This document shows, in pieces, positions 25,556-33,635 of a DNA stretch of 35,944 bases. Each line of letters opens with the position of its first letter. Within the stretch, counting starts at the first letter, position 1. This DNA is from Dehalococcoidia bacterium. GTDB taxonomy: Bacteria; Chloroflexota; Dehalococcoidia; Lucifugimonadales; Lucifugimonadaceae. A program made the position numbers and the translations under genes. The stretch is taken from NCBI GenBank assembly GCA_030747175.1, contig JASLLE010000022.1, forward strand, positions 1 through 35,944. The letters are read 5' to 3'. The notes beneath the pieces were generated by a model. That model was not told where the DNA came from. It searched no databases and saw only the letters and a list, made by a program, of their open reading frames with translations.

Positions 25556-26416
25556 TCAGTCGGGAATCAGCTCAGATATCACGCCGGACAACTCATCCCG
25601 TCTGCGCGCCTCGTAGACATTTGCTGCAAACATGCCTGGCGGCGTCCCGGCGTCGATGTGATCGCCTTCGAACTCGATGGCGTGCACCGGCTCCGAGCCG
25701 ATAGCCCCGGCTATAGCGTCCGTGAGTTGAATCTCACCCAGGGCACCCGCCGACGCGTATTCGATGCGATCAAACACACCCGGAGTGAGGATGTAGCGGC
25801 CGATGATCGCCAGGTCGCTCGGGGCCTCTTCGATCGGAGGCTTTTCGACCAGCCCGTGGACCCTTTGGACGCCGTTGCCGACCGGATCGGCGTCGATAAT
25901 CCCGAGACCCGGGATCGCTTCCCGCCGCACGCGCTTCGCCGCCAACACGCTGCCGCCGTGTTCCGCCGAGACCCGAGCGAGCTGTGCGATGGCCGGGACG
26001 TCAGACCAGATCAAGTCGTCCGGCAGCAGCACCGCGAATGACTCGTTGCCTATGAAGTCACGGGCCATCAGTATGGCGTGGCCCAACCCCCTGGCTTCTG
26101 CCTGTTCGATCACCGTGATTTCGGCCAGATCGCAGATATCTTTGAGTTGCGCCAGCCGGGCAGCATCGCCTCGTTCTTCGAGAGCGTTTTGAAGGGGTAT
26201 ATTCGGTCGGAAATACCCGGCGACAGCTTCAAGCCCGGGCGAAATCACCATCGCTATCTCATGAATTCCCGCGGCCGCCAGTTCCGCGACGCCGTAGTGG
26301 ATGAGCGGCCTGTCTATGACGGGCAGGAGAGGTTTTGGAACGGCGCTCGTGACGGGCAGGAAACGAGTGCCGAGCCCGGCCGCCGGGATTACGGCTTTGC
26401 GCACTGACTGAGGCAT
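25556..26416 (-). CDS. galU: UTP--glucose-1-phosphate uridylyltransferase
   Basis: 286 residues from ATG 26416; the frame is open 21 codons further, but the family start is MPQSVRKAVIPAAGLGTRFL. The nucleotide-binding signature AAGLGTRFLPVTSAVPKPLL is complete. FAVLLPDDLIW holds the metal-binding Asp, and GLVEKP and GRYILTPGVFD match the sugar-binding region. It makes UDP-glucose for exopolysaccharide, glycolipid or nucleotide-sugar synthesis. RmlA-type thymidylyltransferases are related, but the DxVxKP-like KPLLPVIDRP and overall length favour GalU. The gene appears monocistronic. Confidence 0.92.
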   Translation of the reverse strand: MPQSVRKAVIPAAGLGTRFLPVTSAVPKPLLPVIDRPLIHYGVAELAAAGIHEIAMVISPGLEAVAGYFRPNIPLQNALEERGDAARLAQLKDICDLAEITVIEQAEARGLGHAILMARDFIGNESFAVLLPDDLIWSDVPAIAQLARVSAEHGGSVLAAKRVRREAIPGLGIIDADPVGNGVQRVHGLVEKPPIEEAPSDLAIIGRYILTPGVFDRIEYASAGALGEIQLTDAIAGAIGSEPVHAIEFEGDHIDAGTPPGMFAANVYEARRRDELSGVISELIPD

Positions 26417-26511
26417 AGAGACAGTGTATCCAGAGGATGAGCGAGGTGGCACGGGTAGCGCGTGTGCCGCAACAGGCAATTAAACGGGCCGAAATCTGGA
26501 TGCGGGGGTCG

Positions 26512-26517
26512 TATACT
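26512..26517 (+). promoter_or_regulatory. Possible -10 element (TATACT) for SRP RNA
   Basis: TATACT lies about 10 bases before the predicted 5' end of the SRP RNA. No convincing -35 hexamer was found at the usual spacing, so the call rests on the -10 match and position alone. Confidence 0.4.
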
Positions 26518-26525
26518 GGAAGGTG

Positions 26526-26745
26526 GTCGTGCTAGGCGGGGAGCTAGCGGTGTCCTGTACCTGCAATCCGCTTCAGCAGGGCTTAATTCCTCCAGGAGGC
26601 CGGACACGTTGGTCACTACGTCGTAGATACGGTGTTGAGAGTTGGGTCCTGCGCGGCGAGGCCTTGTGAACCCCGTCAGATCCGGAAGGAAGCAGCGGTA
26701 AGCGAGTCACCTCGGGCGACGCAGGTTGGCCTGGCTCGAGTCGTT
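26526..26745 (+). ncRNA. ffs: Signal recognition particle RNA, large bacterial form
   Basis: The diagnostic domain IV tip is present: GTCAGATCCGGAAGGAAGCA (about 26675-26694), with a GGAA tetraloop at 26684-26687 and the asymmetric internal loop that binds Ffh. The 5' part (GTGCTAGGCGGGGAGCTAGC, then CCTGTACCTGCAATCCGCTT) is the Alu-like domain found in the long SRP RNAs of Gram-positive and several other bacteria. The 5' GTGCTAGG pairs with 3' CCTGGCTC (26730-26737), closing the long helix, and a TCGTTTTC run follows. Ends are approximate, about 220 bases. It occupies most of the space between galU and rsmA. Confidence 0.92.
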
Positions 26746-26777
26746 TTCTACGCGCACACTAGCGTTGTTCGATCGAA

Positions 26778-27680
26778 ATGAAGGTGCACGACCACTCCCA
26801 GAACGAGAATCGGGGATCCGTATCGTCCGGCGTTAAGCGCCGGGCGGGCGGATCCCCGAAGAAGTCCCTGGGACAACACTTCCTGAACGATCCCGCCATC
26901 GCGGCGCGCATCGTTGATGCGGCGCGGATCGTGCCTGGCGAGACGGTGCTGGAGATCGGCCCGGGCCGGGGCGCGATTACGGGAATGCTCGCCGAAAAAG
27001 CTGACAGGCTGGTGCTTATCGAGCTGGACGGCGCGCTGGCGGCGATGCTCTCCGAGCGCTACGCGACAGCAGAGAATGTCCGGGTCATTGAGTCTGACGC
27101 CCGGGACCTGGATCTTGATGAGGGCGGGGATTTGCCGGAGGTCGTGGGGCGGCCCTACAAGGTCGTAGCTAACCTGCCGTATTATGCCGCGGCGAACATC
27201 ATCCGGCGTTTTCTGGAGTCTGATAATCCTCCCACGGAGATCGTGGTGATGATCCAGCGCGAGGTGGCGCTTGAGATGGCGGCCCCGGAAGGGAAGATGG
27301 GATTGCTCTCGATAGCCACACGGTTTTACGCGGACACGGAGGTGCTGTTTGATGTGCCGGGAGCCGCTTTCATACCGCCGCCGAAAGTAACTTCATCCGT
27401 TATTCGCCTGGTCAGGCGTGAAGACAAGCCGTTGGAGCTCGACGATGAAGCGGCTTTCTTTGCATTTGTGCGAGCCGGATTCAAGGCTCCCCGAAAGCAA
27501 CTCCACAACTCTCTGGCACGGGGGTTGATCGTCGAGGTGGATGAGGCGTCGGAAATCATCGCCCGGGCAGGGGTGGACTCTGTGCGTCGTCCCCGGACGC
27601 TCTCCATTGAGGAGTGGGGACGGCTGTATGAAGCGCGCACGGCGTTAGAGTCGTCCCCGGCAATTACTGATGGCCCATAA
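26778..27680 (+). CDS. rsmA: 16S rRNA (adenine1518-N6/adenine1519-N6)-dimethyltransferase
   Basis: 300 residues. A basic N-terminal tail precedes KKSLGQHFLNDP (about 29-40), the family's entry motif. SAM-binding motif I is VLEIGPGRGAITGML, the catalytic motif IV is NLPYY, and the C-terminal helical domain has AFIPPPKVTSSVIRLVRR and RAGFKAPRKQLHNSLARG. It dimethylates two adenosines of helix 45 late in 30S assembly. It overlaps ispE by 11 bases, a common rsmA-ispE pairing, and the two are surely co-transcribed. Confidence 0.96.
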   Translation: MKVHDHSQNENRGSVSSGVKRRAGGSPKKSLGQHFLNDPAIAARIVDAARIVPGETVLEIGPGRGAITGMLAEKADRLVLIELDGALAAMLSERYATAENVRVIESDARDLDLDEGGDLPEVVGRPYKVVANLPYYAAANIIRRFLESDNPPTEIVVMIQREVALEMAAPEGKMGLLSIATRFYADTEVLFDVPGAAFIPPPKVTSSVIRLVRREDKPLELDDEAAFFAFVRAGFKAPRKQLHNSLARGLIVEVDEASEIIARAGVDSVRRPRTLSIEEWGRLYEARTALESSPAITDGP

Positions 27681-28593
27681 CTCACCAATCGAAATCGAGG
27701 CTCACGCAAAGGTCAACCTGACGCTGGAAGTGCTTGGCAAGCGCGATGACGGGTATCACGACATCGTGTCCATCATGCAGACGATCGACCTGCACGACTC
27801 GGTATCGTTGACGCCGTCCGACGACATTACGCTCGCATGCGACGACCCCGAACTCAGCGGGTATGACAACCTGGCGCTGGTTGCGGCGCGAGAGTTGAGA
27901 GAGGCGGCGGGCGTCGACCGTGGTGTAGCGATCACATTAGGGAAGCGCATCCCCGTGTCCGCCGGGCTTGGTGGGGGTTCGAGCGACGCCGCCGCCGTGC
28001 TGAACGGCCTTAATAGGCTCTGGGAACTTGAGCTTGATCTGGCCGAGCTCGAGGGGATCGCCGCCGGAATTGGCTCGGACGTTCCGTTCTTCATGAGAGG
28101 TGGAACCGCACTGGTACAGGGCAGGGGAGAACACGTCGTCCCCCTGGCCCACGCAGATATTCAGTGGATGGTCGTCGTGTCCCCGGAGACCGATCTGGCG
28201 GAAAAGACGGCCCGCCTTTTTCGGGAGATTGTTCCGTCGGACCATACCCGCGGCGTCCTGACGCACAAGCTGGCCGGACGTATCAGGGGCGGTGGTGATG
28301 CCCCGGCACAGTTCTTCTTCAACGTATTTGAGCCCTACGCCGACAAGGTCTTCCCTGGATACTCGGCGATTCGTGAGACGTTCCGGAGCCTTGGCGCGAT
28401 GGGCATCCTGATGTCCGGCGCGGGACCGTCCATGTTTGCGCTTGCGCCGAGCCGCGAGGTCGGGGTCGCCTGGCAACTGATGCTGGAGATGCAGCACGGT
28501 CTTCGGGCTTACCTCGTGCAGCGATGGGATCCGCCGGGACCCGCTCGCCGGTCAACGATGAGAGCGCGCGTAAACCGGGATTCCGTTGAATGA
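27670..28593 (+). CDS. ispE: 4-diphosphocytidyl-2-C-methyl-D-erythritol kinase
   Basis: 307 residues of the GHMP kinase fold. The N-terminal substrate motif is AKVNLTLEVLGKRDDGYHDI (about 10-29), the ATP-binding glycine-rich loop is PVSAGLGGGSSDAAAVLNGL, and the catalytic Asp is in GSDVPFFM. The third GHMP motif, LMSGAGPSMFAL, is near the C-terminus. It phosphorylates CDP-methylerythritol in the non-mevalonate isoprenoid pathway, so this organism uses the MEP route. It overlaps rsmA at its start and the next gene by 4 bases (ATGA) at its end. Confidence 0.95.
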   Translation: MAHNSPIEIEAHAKVNLTLEVLGKRDDGYHDIVSIMQTIDLHDSVSLTPSDDITLACDDPELSGYDNLALVAARELREAAGVDRGVAITLGKRIPVSAGLGGGSSDAAAVLNGLNRLWELELDLAELEGIAAGIGSDVPFFMRGGTALVQGRGEHVVPLAHADIQWMVVVSPETDLAEKTARLFREIVPSDHTRGVLTHKLAGRIRGGGDAPAQFFFNVFEPYADKVFPGYSAIRETFRSLGAMGILMSGAGPSMFALAPSREVGVAWQLMLEMQHGLRAYLVQRWDPPGPARRSTMRARVNRDSVE

Positions 28594-28979
28594 CAATCAT
28601 CGCCGGGTTCCTCGCTGGCGCGTTGATGGCGCTCATCTTCGTCGCCCACCTGTCGCTAATGTTCGTGTACAACCCGCCGAACTTCATCAGGAACGCCGAT
28701 GCGGAGGACAACAACCTGCCGCGCGTGATCCTGATGCTGCACGGCATGGCGCTCTTGATATGGCCGGTGATCGGGATAGCGGCGGCGCTCGCCTATGCGG
28801 CCGTATCTGACGAGGTTGCCGATGGCGTGTTTGTTGCCGGAGTGCTGGTCGTCGAATTGTTGATGGCGCCGGTTCTCGTTGTTCTCATGAAAGGACGGCG
28901 GCTTCACCTGGTGGCTCAGTTCGGCGCGTTCTTCATAATATTTGGGGTCGTGGTTCCTGTCCTCGTCTCCCGGGCATGA
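28590..28979 (+). CDS. Four-helix membrane protein of unknown function
   Basis: 129 residues with four hydrophobic segments: about 5-26 (AGFLAGALMALIFVAHLSLMF), 47-68 (HGMALLIWPVIGIAAALAYA), 78-98 (FVAGVLVVELLMAPVLVVLM) and 105-126 (LVAQFGAFFIIFGVVVPVLV). A conserved-looking YNPPNFIRNADAEDNNLPR loop lies between helices 1 and 2. Its start overlaps the ispE stop (ATGA), so translation is probably coupled and the operon is rsmA-ispE-this gene. No family recognised. Confidence 0.75.
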   Translation: MTIIAGFLAGALMALIFVAHLSLMFVYNPPNFIRNADAEDNNLPRVILMLHGMALLIWPVIGIAAALAYAAVSDEVADGVFVAGVLVVELLMAPVLVVLMKGRRLHLVAQFGAFFIIFGVVVPVLVSRA

Positions 28980-29008
28980 CGAGGCAGCACCGTGAACGCT
29001 GAACGCGG

Positions 29009-29037
29009 AAAGGCCCCGGCACGCGCCGGGGCCTTTT
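29009..29037. terminator. Bidirectional intrinsic terminator
   Basis: A perfect 12-bp stem (AAAGGCCCCGGC / GCCGGGGCCTTT) with a 4-base ACGC loop is followed by TTCATT on the plus strand and by TTTCCGCGTT on the minus strand. It separates the rsmA operon from the convergent peroxiredoxin gene. Confidence 0.88.
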
Positions 29038-29061
29038 CATTTGAGCTTTATCCCGGTCCTG

Positions 29062-29535
29062 TTAATTGAGCCCGTCAACCGCCGCTTTGACGGCGCCGTA
29101 ATCCGGCTCGATACCGGGGTTCTCGCCGCGCCAGACGAACTGGATCGTGCCAGAGCCGTCCACCACGTACACGGTCCGGTTCGCTGCGGTGTAACCGTCC
29201 ATGCCGGCGAAGTTCTCAAGCACCGAATCGTAAGCGCGCGCCGTGGCCGCCGTGTGATCCACGAGGATCGGGAAGTTCAGGCTGTGCTTGGTCTTGAACT
29301 CCTTCGCGACGAAGAAGTTGTCGACCGCGATCCCAACCACATCTGCGTTGGCGGCGTTCAGTTCCGAGAGCGAGTCCCGAAAGGCGCAGGCCTCGGTGTC
29401 GCACACACCGGAGAACGCGGCCGGGTAGAAGGATAGGACGACCGTCTTGCCGGAGTAGTCACTCAGGCTGACATCGTTTCGGTCACTGTCTTTCAATGCA
29501 AATGCGGGCGCCTGTGTCCCAACTTCCAGTGGCAT
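29062..29535 (-). CDS. Peroxiredoxin (AhpC/TSA family, PrxQ/AhpE-like)
   Basis: 157 residues. The peroxidatic Cys lies in FYPAAFSGVCDTEAC, where Ser replaces the usual Thr of the P-x-x-x-T-x-x-C motif, a known variant. A second Cys five residues later matches the resolving Cys position of PrxQ/BCP-type enzymes. WRGENPG near the C-terminus is AhpE-like. It reduces H2O2 and organic hydroperoxides in the cytoplasm using thioredoxin-type donors. The ATG at 29535 is preferred to a GTG two codons upstream because GGAGG sits five bases before it, whereas it would touch the GTG. Confidence 0.9.
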   Translation of the reverse strand: MPLEVGTQAPAFALKDSDRNDVSLSDYSGKTVVLSFYPAAFSGVCDTEACAFRDSLSELNAANADVVGIAVDNFFVAKEFKTKHSLNFPILVDHTAATARAYDSVLENFAGMDGYTAANRTVYVVDGSGTIQFVWRGENPGIEPDYGAVKAAVDGLN

Positions 29536-29639
29536 ATACACCTCCCTGTCTTTGTTGATTTCTGGCGCGTTTACATCGTCGATGCGCCGTCATGCGTTCG
29601 TGGGCGACGATTATGCCACGTTCAGGGGCCGTACGGAAA

Positions 29640-30632
29640 TTATCCGCCCCCGTTGACCGCCATCACGGCCTTGATGATGCCGTCCTGCTGCTTCGAGTAC
29701 ATCTCGTATGCCTGCGGCACATCGTCAAAGGTCATGTGATGAGTGATCAATTTTGACGGGTCCACCCAGCCACGATCCATTAGCGAGATGATCTCCTTGA
29801 TGTCCCCGGTGGGATCCGGAGAGGTGACCGAAGAGCAGGGGATTAGGGTGGCGACTTTGCCCATCCATGCCATGTGTTGGAACGGGATGATCGAGTTCAT
29901 TTTGATCAAGCTGAAACCAAGCACTTTGCCATACTGGTTGACGTAAGAGATGGCCTGGTTAAGCCCTTCGGGATCCCCGGACGCGTCTACCACGACATCG
30001 AGTCCCTTTCCGTTCGTGATCTCGGCAATCGCCTCATGCGGATCGACATTGTCCGGGTTGACGGTGTCCGTTGCGCCCATTTCTTTAGACTTCTCAAGGC
30101 GGTAGTCCAGGAGGTCGATCCCAACCACCTGGGCTGCGCCCTGGAGTGTGGCCAGGTTCGTGAACGACAGGCCGATAGCGCCCTGACCGACAACTCCGAT
30201 TCGCAGGCCGGCGGTCGGCCCCCAGAGTTTGGTGGCGAACATCACGGTGCCCATCGGCTGGCACATCAGCCACTCGTCCAGCCCGCGGTCGTCCGGGACC
30301 GGCATGACCATGTTTTCCGGGATGTTGATGTATTCAACCAGTCCGCCAAGCGCGTCCGGGTTTCTGAAGCTGGAAAGCACGATCGCTCTCTGTCCGACGT
30401 TGATGCTTGCGGCGCGTGACTCGACCACGGTCCCTGCGATCTCATGGCACGGCGCTCCGGGCCTGCCCGGGTACATCTCTTCCGGCAATACCTGGTCGTA
30501 GAACATGTGCGTATCGCTGCCGCATACCGACACCTGCTGGACCTTGAGCAGGATCTCTCCGTCCGCCGGCGTAGGGGTGTCCATCTCGAAGAACTCGAAG
30601 GTCTGGGGCGCCGACATTCGTGCTGCTTTCAT
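29640..30632 (-). CDS. Zinc-type medium-chain dehydrogenase (MDR), paralogue 1
   Basis: 330 residues from ATG 30632, with AAGG upstream; a TTG at 30644 is less likely. The GroES-like catalytic domain has VCGSDTH (C37), APCHEIAG (C62, H63, E64) and LMCQPMGT, where a third catalytic-zinc ligand is expected. The Rossmann motif GQGAIGLSF is followed by VVGIDLLDYRL, whose acidic Asp predicts NAD preference. The four-cysteine structural-zinc lobe of classical alcohol dehydrogenases is absent. DVVVDASGDPEGLNQAI is shared almost word for word with the array at 31.6-35.9 kb. This is the most divergent copy and is separated from the others by an opposite-strand methyltransferase. Likely oxidises a secondary alcohol or polyol; substrate unknown. 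Confidence 0.88.
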   Translation of the reverse strand: MKAARMSAPQTFEFFEMDTPTPADGEILLKVQQVSVCGSDTHMFYDQVLPEEMYPGRPGAPCHEIAGTVVESRAASINVGQRAIVLSSFRNPDALGGLVEYINIPENMVMPVPDDRGLDEWLMCQPMGTVMFATKLWGPTAGLRIGVVGQGAIGLSFTNLATLQGAAQVVGIDLLDYRLEKSKEMGATDTVNPDNVDPHEAIAEITNGKGLDVVVDASGDPEGLNQAISYVNQYGKVLGFSLIKMNSIIPFQHMAWMGKVATLIPCSSVTSPDPTGDIKEIISLMDRGWVDPSKLITHHMTFDDVPQAYEMYSKQQDGIIKAVMAVNGGG

Positions 30633-30777
30633 CTCTACCTTCAACTCGTGTTAGGGATCTGAGCGGGAGATCTAGAATGTGAAGTTCGCGCCCGTTATAT
30701 CCCCCATAATTCATGTCGCCACGGGGGCAGCCTGCTGACGGCATGTTAATCCTGTTTTGCTTTACGGTGAACCAGAA

Positions 30778-31557
30778 ATGTGCAAACCCGGAAAATTGCC
30801 TGTGAATCGACGACAAATCGAATGGAACTGGTCCGATCCGGAAGCCCAGCGTGCCTTTGCCGAGTGGGTCGGCTTTCCCGATAGCGCTGCCACCGAACGC
30901 GAAACCGACCGTGTTCTCGCACTCACCGGTGTGAAGGCGCCGTCCCGGGTTCTTGACGTTGGTTGTGGGACCGGACGACACGGGATCGTCCTCGCGCGCC
31001 GTGGCTTTGCCGTCGTCGGGATCGACATCGCTGACACATTCCTCGAAGAAGCCCGTCGCGCCGCCGAACAGGCAGGAGTCGATATCGAATTCCGTCTGCA
31101 GAGCGGACGAGACCTTGCAGAACGTGAGCGTTTTCACCTCGCCTTAGCTTTCAATCACACGCTGGGTTTCCTTGACGACGAGGAGGTTGTAGCGCATTTT
31201 TCTGGAGTTCTTCGATCGCTTGTCCCCGGCGGCCGGTTCTTCCTCAGGCTTGCCGGACCTGTGCACACCCCGAACTGGCCGCCTGCCGAGGAAAGATCCT
31301 GGGGCGAGAGTGGATCCCGGTACATTCTTTCCCGAAAAACCTGCGAAGGCTCCGAACGAGTCGAGCGCAACATTGAGATAAACACGGCGACGGGCGACAT
31401 CATCGAATTCGTCGAGCGACAGCGTGCGCGCTCAATGTCCGAGGTGGTTGACCTGCTCCAACGATCGGGATTCGTTCAGCCTGAATGCTTCAACGACCTG
31501 GATGGGTCTCCGGCCGATGAATACCGATTTGGTGTTTTCATTTGTGAGCGCCCGTAA
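30778..31557 (+). CDS. Class I SAM-dependent methyltransferase
   Basis: 259 residues from ATG 30778; the frame is open seven codons further upstream. Motif I is VLDVGCGTGRHGIVLARRGF, motif II is VVGIDIADTFLEEAR, and the post-motif region is FHLALAFNHTLGFLDDEEVV followed by LVPGGRFFLRL. The C-terminal beta-rich part (RYILSRKTCEGSERVERNIE) is typical of small-molecule methyltransferases. The acceptor is unknown. It is the only plus-strand gene within the MDR cluster, converging on the MDR array and diverging from MDR paralogue 1. A 7-bp hairpin covers its stop codon. Confidence 0.87.
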   Translation: MCKPGKLPVNRRQIEWNWSDPEAQRAFAEWVGFPDSAATERETDRVLALTGVKAPSRVLDVGCGTGRHGIVLARRGFAVVGIDIADTFLEEARRAAEQAGVDIEFRLQSGRDLAERERFHLALAFNHTLGFLDDEEVVAHFSGVLRSLVPGGRFFLRLAGPVHTPNWPPAEERSWGESGSRYILSRKTCEGSERVERNIEINTATGDIIEFVERQRARSMSEVVDLLQRSGFVQPECFNDLDGSPADEYRFGVFICERP

Positions 31558-31565
31558 AGGGCGCT
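31547..31565. terminator. Hairpin between convergent genes, possible weak terminator
   Basis: A perfect 7-bp stem AGCGCCC/GGGCGCT with a GTAAA loop spans the methyltransferase stop codon, 12 bases before the end of the convergent MDR gene. There is no U tract on either side, so termination is only possible, not shown. Confidence 0.35.
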
Positions 31566-31576
31566 GCATCTGACTG

Positions 31577-32563
31577 TTACTTGACGGAAATCACCGTCTT
31601 AATGATGCCGTCCGCCCGGTCGGCATACATGTCGTAGGCCTCAGGAATCTCATCCCAGCTGTGGCTGTGGGTCGTCAGCCGTGACGGGTCCATCCACCCG
31701 CGATCCCGGAGTGCGACCATGTCCGCGATACAGGAGGTCGCGTCCACCGAACCGGCGGAACCGGTGGGGATGACCTGGACCTCTTTGCGCATCCACTCCT
31801 GGTGTCGGAATACGGTGGTCTCGGTCTGGGTCGATACCAGGCTGAATCCGATGATGAGGCCCCGGCGGTTGACCAGGTTCACGGCCTGATTGATGCCGTC
31901 CGGATCGCCGGATGCGTCGACGACGACGTCTACTCCCTTGCCGCCGGTCGCTTCGGCCAGCGCTTCGACGACGTCTTCTTTGTCTGCGTTGATGGTCCCC
32001 GTAGCGCCGAACTCGGTGGACTTTGCCAGCCGGTAGTCTTCGAGGTCGATGGCGATCACCTCGGCTGCGCCCTGGTTGGCGGCGATCATCGTGAAGGAAA
32101 GGCCGATGGCGCCCTGCCCAAGGACGGCGATGCGCTTGTCATCTGTCGTGCCCCAGCGTCTTGCCGAGTAAAGGACCGTGCCGGAGGGCTGGCACATGAT
32201 CCACTCATCCGTCCCTCCGTAGTCCGGAAGGGGAATCACGCGGCTGGTCGAGATATACTCGGCGAGTCCGCCCGAGGAGATCTCCCCGGCTGCGTTGCGT
32301 TCGGTCAGGACGATGGCACGCTGCCCCACAGCGTACTCCGGGTTTCTGGACTCCACGATCGTCCCCGCGATCTCGTGACAGGGCATGCCGGGCGTGAACG
32401 GGTACTGCTCTTCCGGGAAGACCGGCTCAAAACGCAGGTGCGTGTCGCTGCCGCAGATCGAGACGTGCTCGATCTCAAGCAGGACCTGGCCATCGGCGAC
32501 GGTCGGGTCCGGGGCGTCGGCGGGTTCAAGCTTATGTGAGCCTGTGAGCTGATAGGTCTTCAT
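31577..32563 (-). CDS. Zinc-type medium-chain dehydrogenase (MDR), paralogue 2 (last gene of array)
   Basis: 328 residues. Catalytic-site motifs are ICGSDTH (C37), MPCHEIAG (His-Glu pair) and IMCQPSGT. The cofactor motif is GQGAIGLSF, then VIAIDLEDYRL (NAD-type Asp). VVVDASGDPDGINQAV and FRHQEWMRKEVQVIPTGSAG are nearly identical to the neighbours. No structural-zinc cysteines are seen at about 90-115. It is the most 3' member of the minus-strand array, 85 bases after the previous copy, the longest spacing in the run, and may therefore have its own promoter. No strong Shine-Dalgarno is visible. Substrate unknown. Confidence 0.88.
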   Translation of the reverse strand: MKTYQLTGSHKLEPADAPDPTVADGQVLLEIEHVSICGSDTHLRFEPVFPEEQYPFTPGMPCHEIAGTIVESRNPEYAVGQRAIVLTERNAAGEISSGGLAEYISTSRVIPLPDYGGTDEWIMCQPSGTVLYSARRWGTTDDKRIAVLGQGAIGLSFTMIAANQGAAEVIAIDLEDYRLAKSTEFGATGTINADKEDVVEALAEATGGKGVDVVVDASGDPDGINQAVNLVNRRGLIIGFSLVSTQTETTVFRHQEWMRKEVQVIPTGSAGSVDATSCIADMVALRDRGWMDPSRLTTHSHSWDEIPEAYDMYADRADGIIKTVISVK

Positions 32564-32648
32564 CTGGAATGTGTTCCCTTCTGAAAGGATGCTGTTCTGG
32601 ACGGGGTATGGCGTCGAATCCCTTGTCGGCTCGCCAGGCGTTCGCTGG

Positions 32649-33635
32649 TTATTCCTCGATAGCTATCGCGACCTTGATAACTCCATCGGCGCGATCTGCG
32701 TACATCTCGTATGCGTCTGGAATCTGATCCCAGCCCACGCGGTGTGTGATCAACTCTGCCGGATCCCACCAGCCACGGTCGCATAAGCCGACCATGTCAC
32801 GGATCGGCGCCACCGGGTCCGCCGCGCCGGCGGCGTTGGTGGGGAGGATACGCACCTCTTTGCGCATCCACTCCTGGTGTCTCATGACCGTCGGCTCCAG
32901 TCCCGTGACAAGACTGAACCCGATGATAGTCCCGCGCTGACGTACGAGGCTGAGAGCCATGTTGATTCCGTCCGGGTCGCCCGAGGCCTCTACCACGCAG
33001 TCAACGCCTTTCCCGTCTGTCGCCTGCATAACGGCTTCCAGCACATCATCCCGGTCCGCGTTCAGCGTGATCTCGGCCCCGAGCCTGGAGGCCATATCCA
33101 GCCGATAGTCTTCAAGGTCTACGGCGATCACTCGCACGGCGCCCATGCGGTACGCGATAGCCGTGGTGGAGAGACCGATGGCGCCCTGTCCGATCACGAC
33201 GAAGGTCTTGTCGTTAGAGATGCCCCATTCCCGGCTTGCCTGGAGGGCCGTTCCGGCGGGCTGGCACATCACCCAGTCTGATGTGTTCCCGCGATCCGGG
33301 AGGGGAATGATTTTCTCCCCGGCGATTAATTCGGCGAGGCCACCCGAGGTCATGCCGGCCGCGGGTGTGAAACTCGGCAGAAGAATGGCCCGCCCGCCTA
33401 CCGGATGGTCCGGGTTTCGGCTTTCCACGATAGTCCCCGCGATCTCATGACAGGGAAGCCCGGGGGCGGATGGATAACTCTCCTCCGGGAGGGCCGGCTC
33501 GTAATTCAGGTGGGTATCGCTGCCGCATATCGAGACGTGCTCGATCTTGAGGAGGACCTGCCCTTCTTCGGGCTCCGGGTCCGGGACGGTAACCGATTCG
33601 AATGTCCGCTGTCCCGTGAGTTGAAACGCCTTCAT
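32649..33635 (-). CDS. Zinc-type medium-chain dehydrogenase (MDR), paralogue 3
   Basis: 328 residues from ATG 33635 (MKAFQLTGQRTFES), preceded by GGAG. The frame is open 35 codons further upstream, but that part overlaps the preceding gene. The start overlaps the preceding stop (ATGA), so the two are translationally coupled. Motifs are ICGSDTH, LPCHEIAG and VMCQPAGT. The cofactor loop is GQGAIGLST, then VIAVDLEDYRL. It has VVEASGDPDGINMAL where the other copies have VVDASGDPDGINQAV. It differs from the other copies in the cofactor-domain entry (FVVIGQGAIGLSTTAIAYRM), suggesting older divergence or altered specificity. Confidence 0.88.
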   Translation of the reverse strand: MKAFQLTGQRTFESVTVPDPEPEEGQVLLKIEHVSICGSDTHLNYEPALPEESYPSAPGLPCHEIAGTIVESRNPDHPVGGRAILLPSFTPAAGMTSGGLAELIAGEKIIPLPDRGNTSDWVMCQPAGTALQASREWGISNDKTFVVIGQGAIGLSTTAIAYRMGAVRVIAVDLEDYRLDMASRLGAEITLNADRDDVLEAVMQATDGKGVDCVVEASGDPDGINMALSLVRQRGTIIGFSLVTGLEPTVMRHQEWMRKEVRILPTNAAGAADPVAPIRDMVGLCDRGWWDPAELITHRVGWDQIPDAYEMYADRADGVIKVAIAIEE

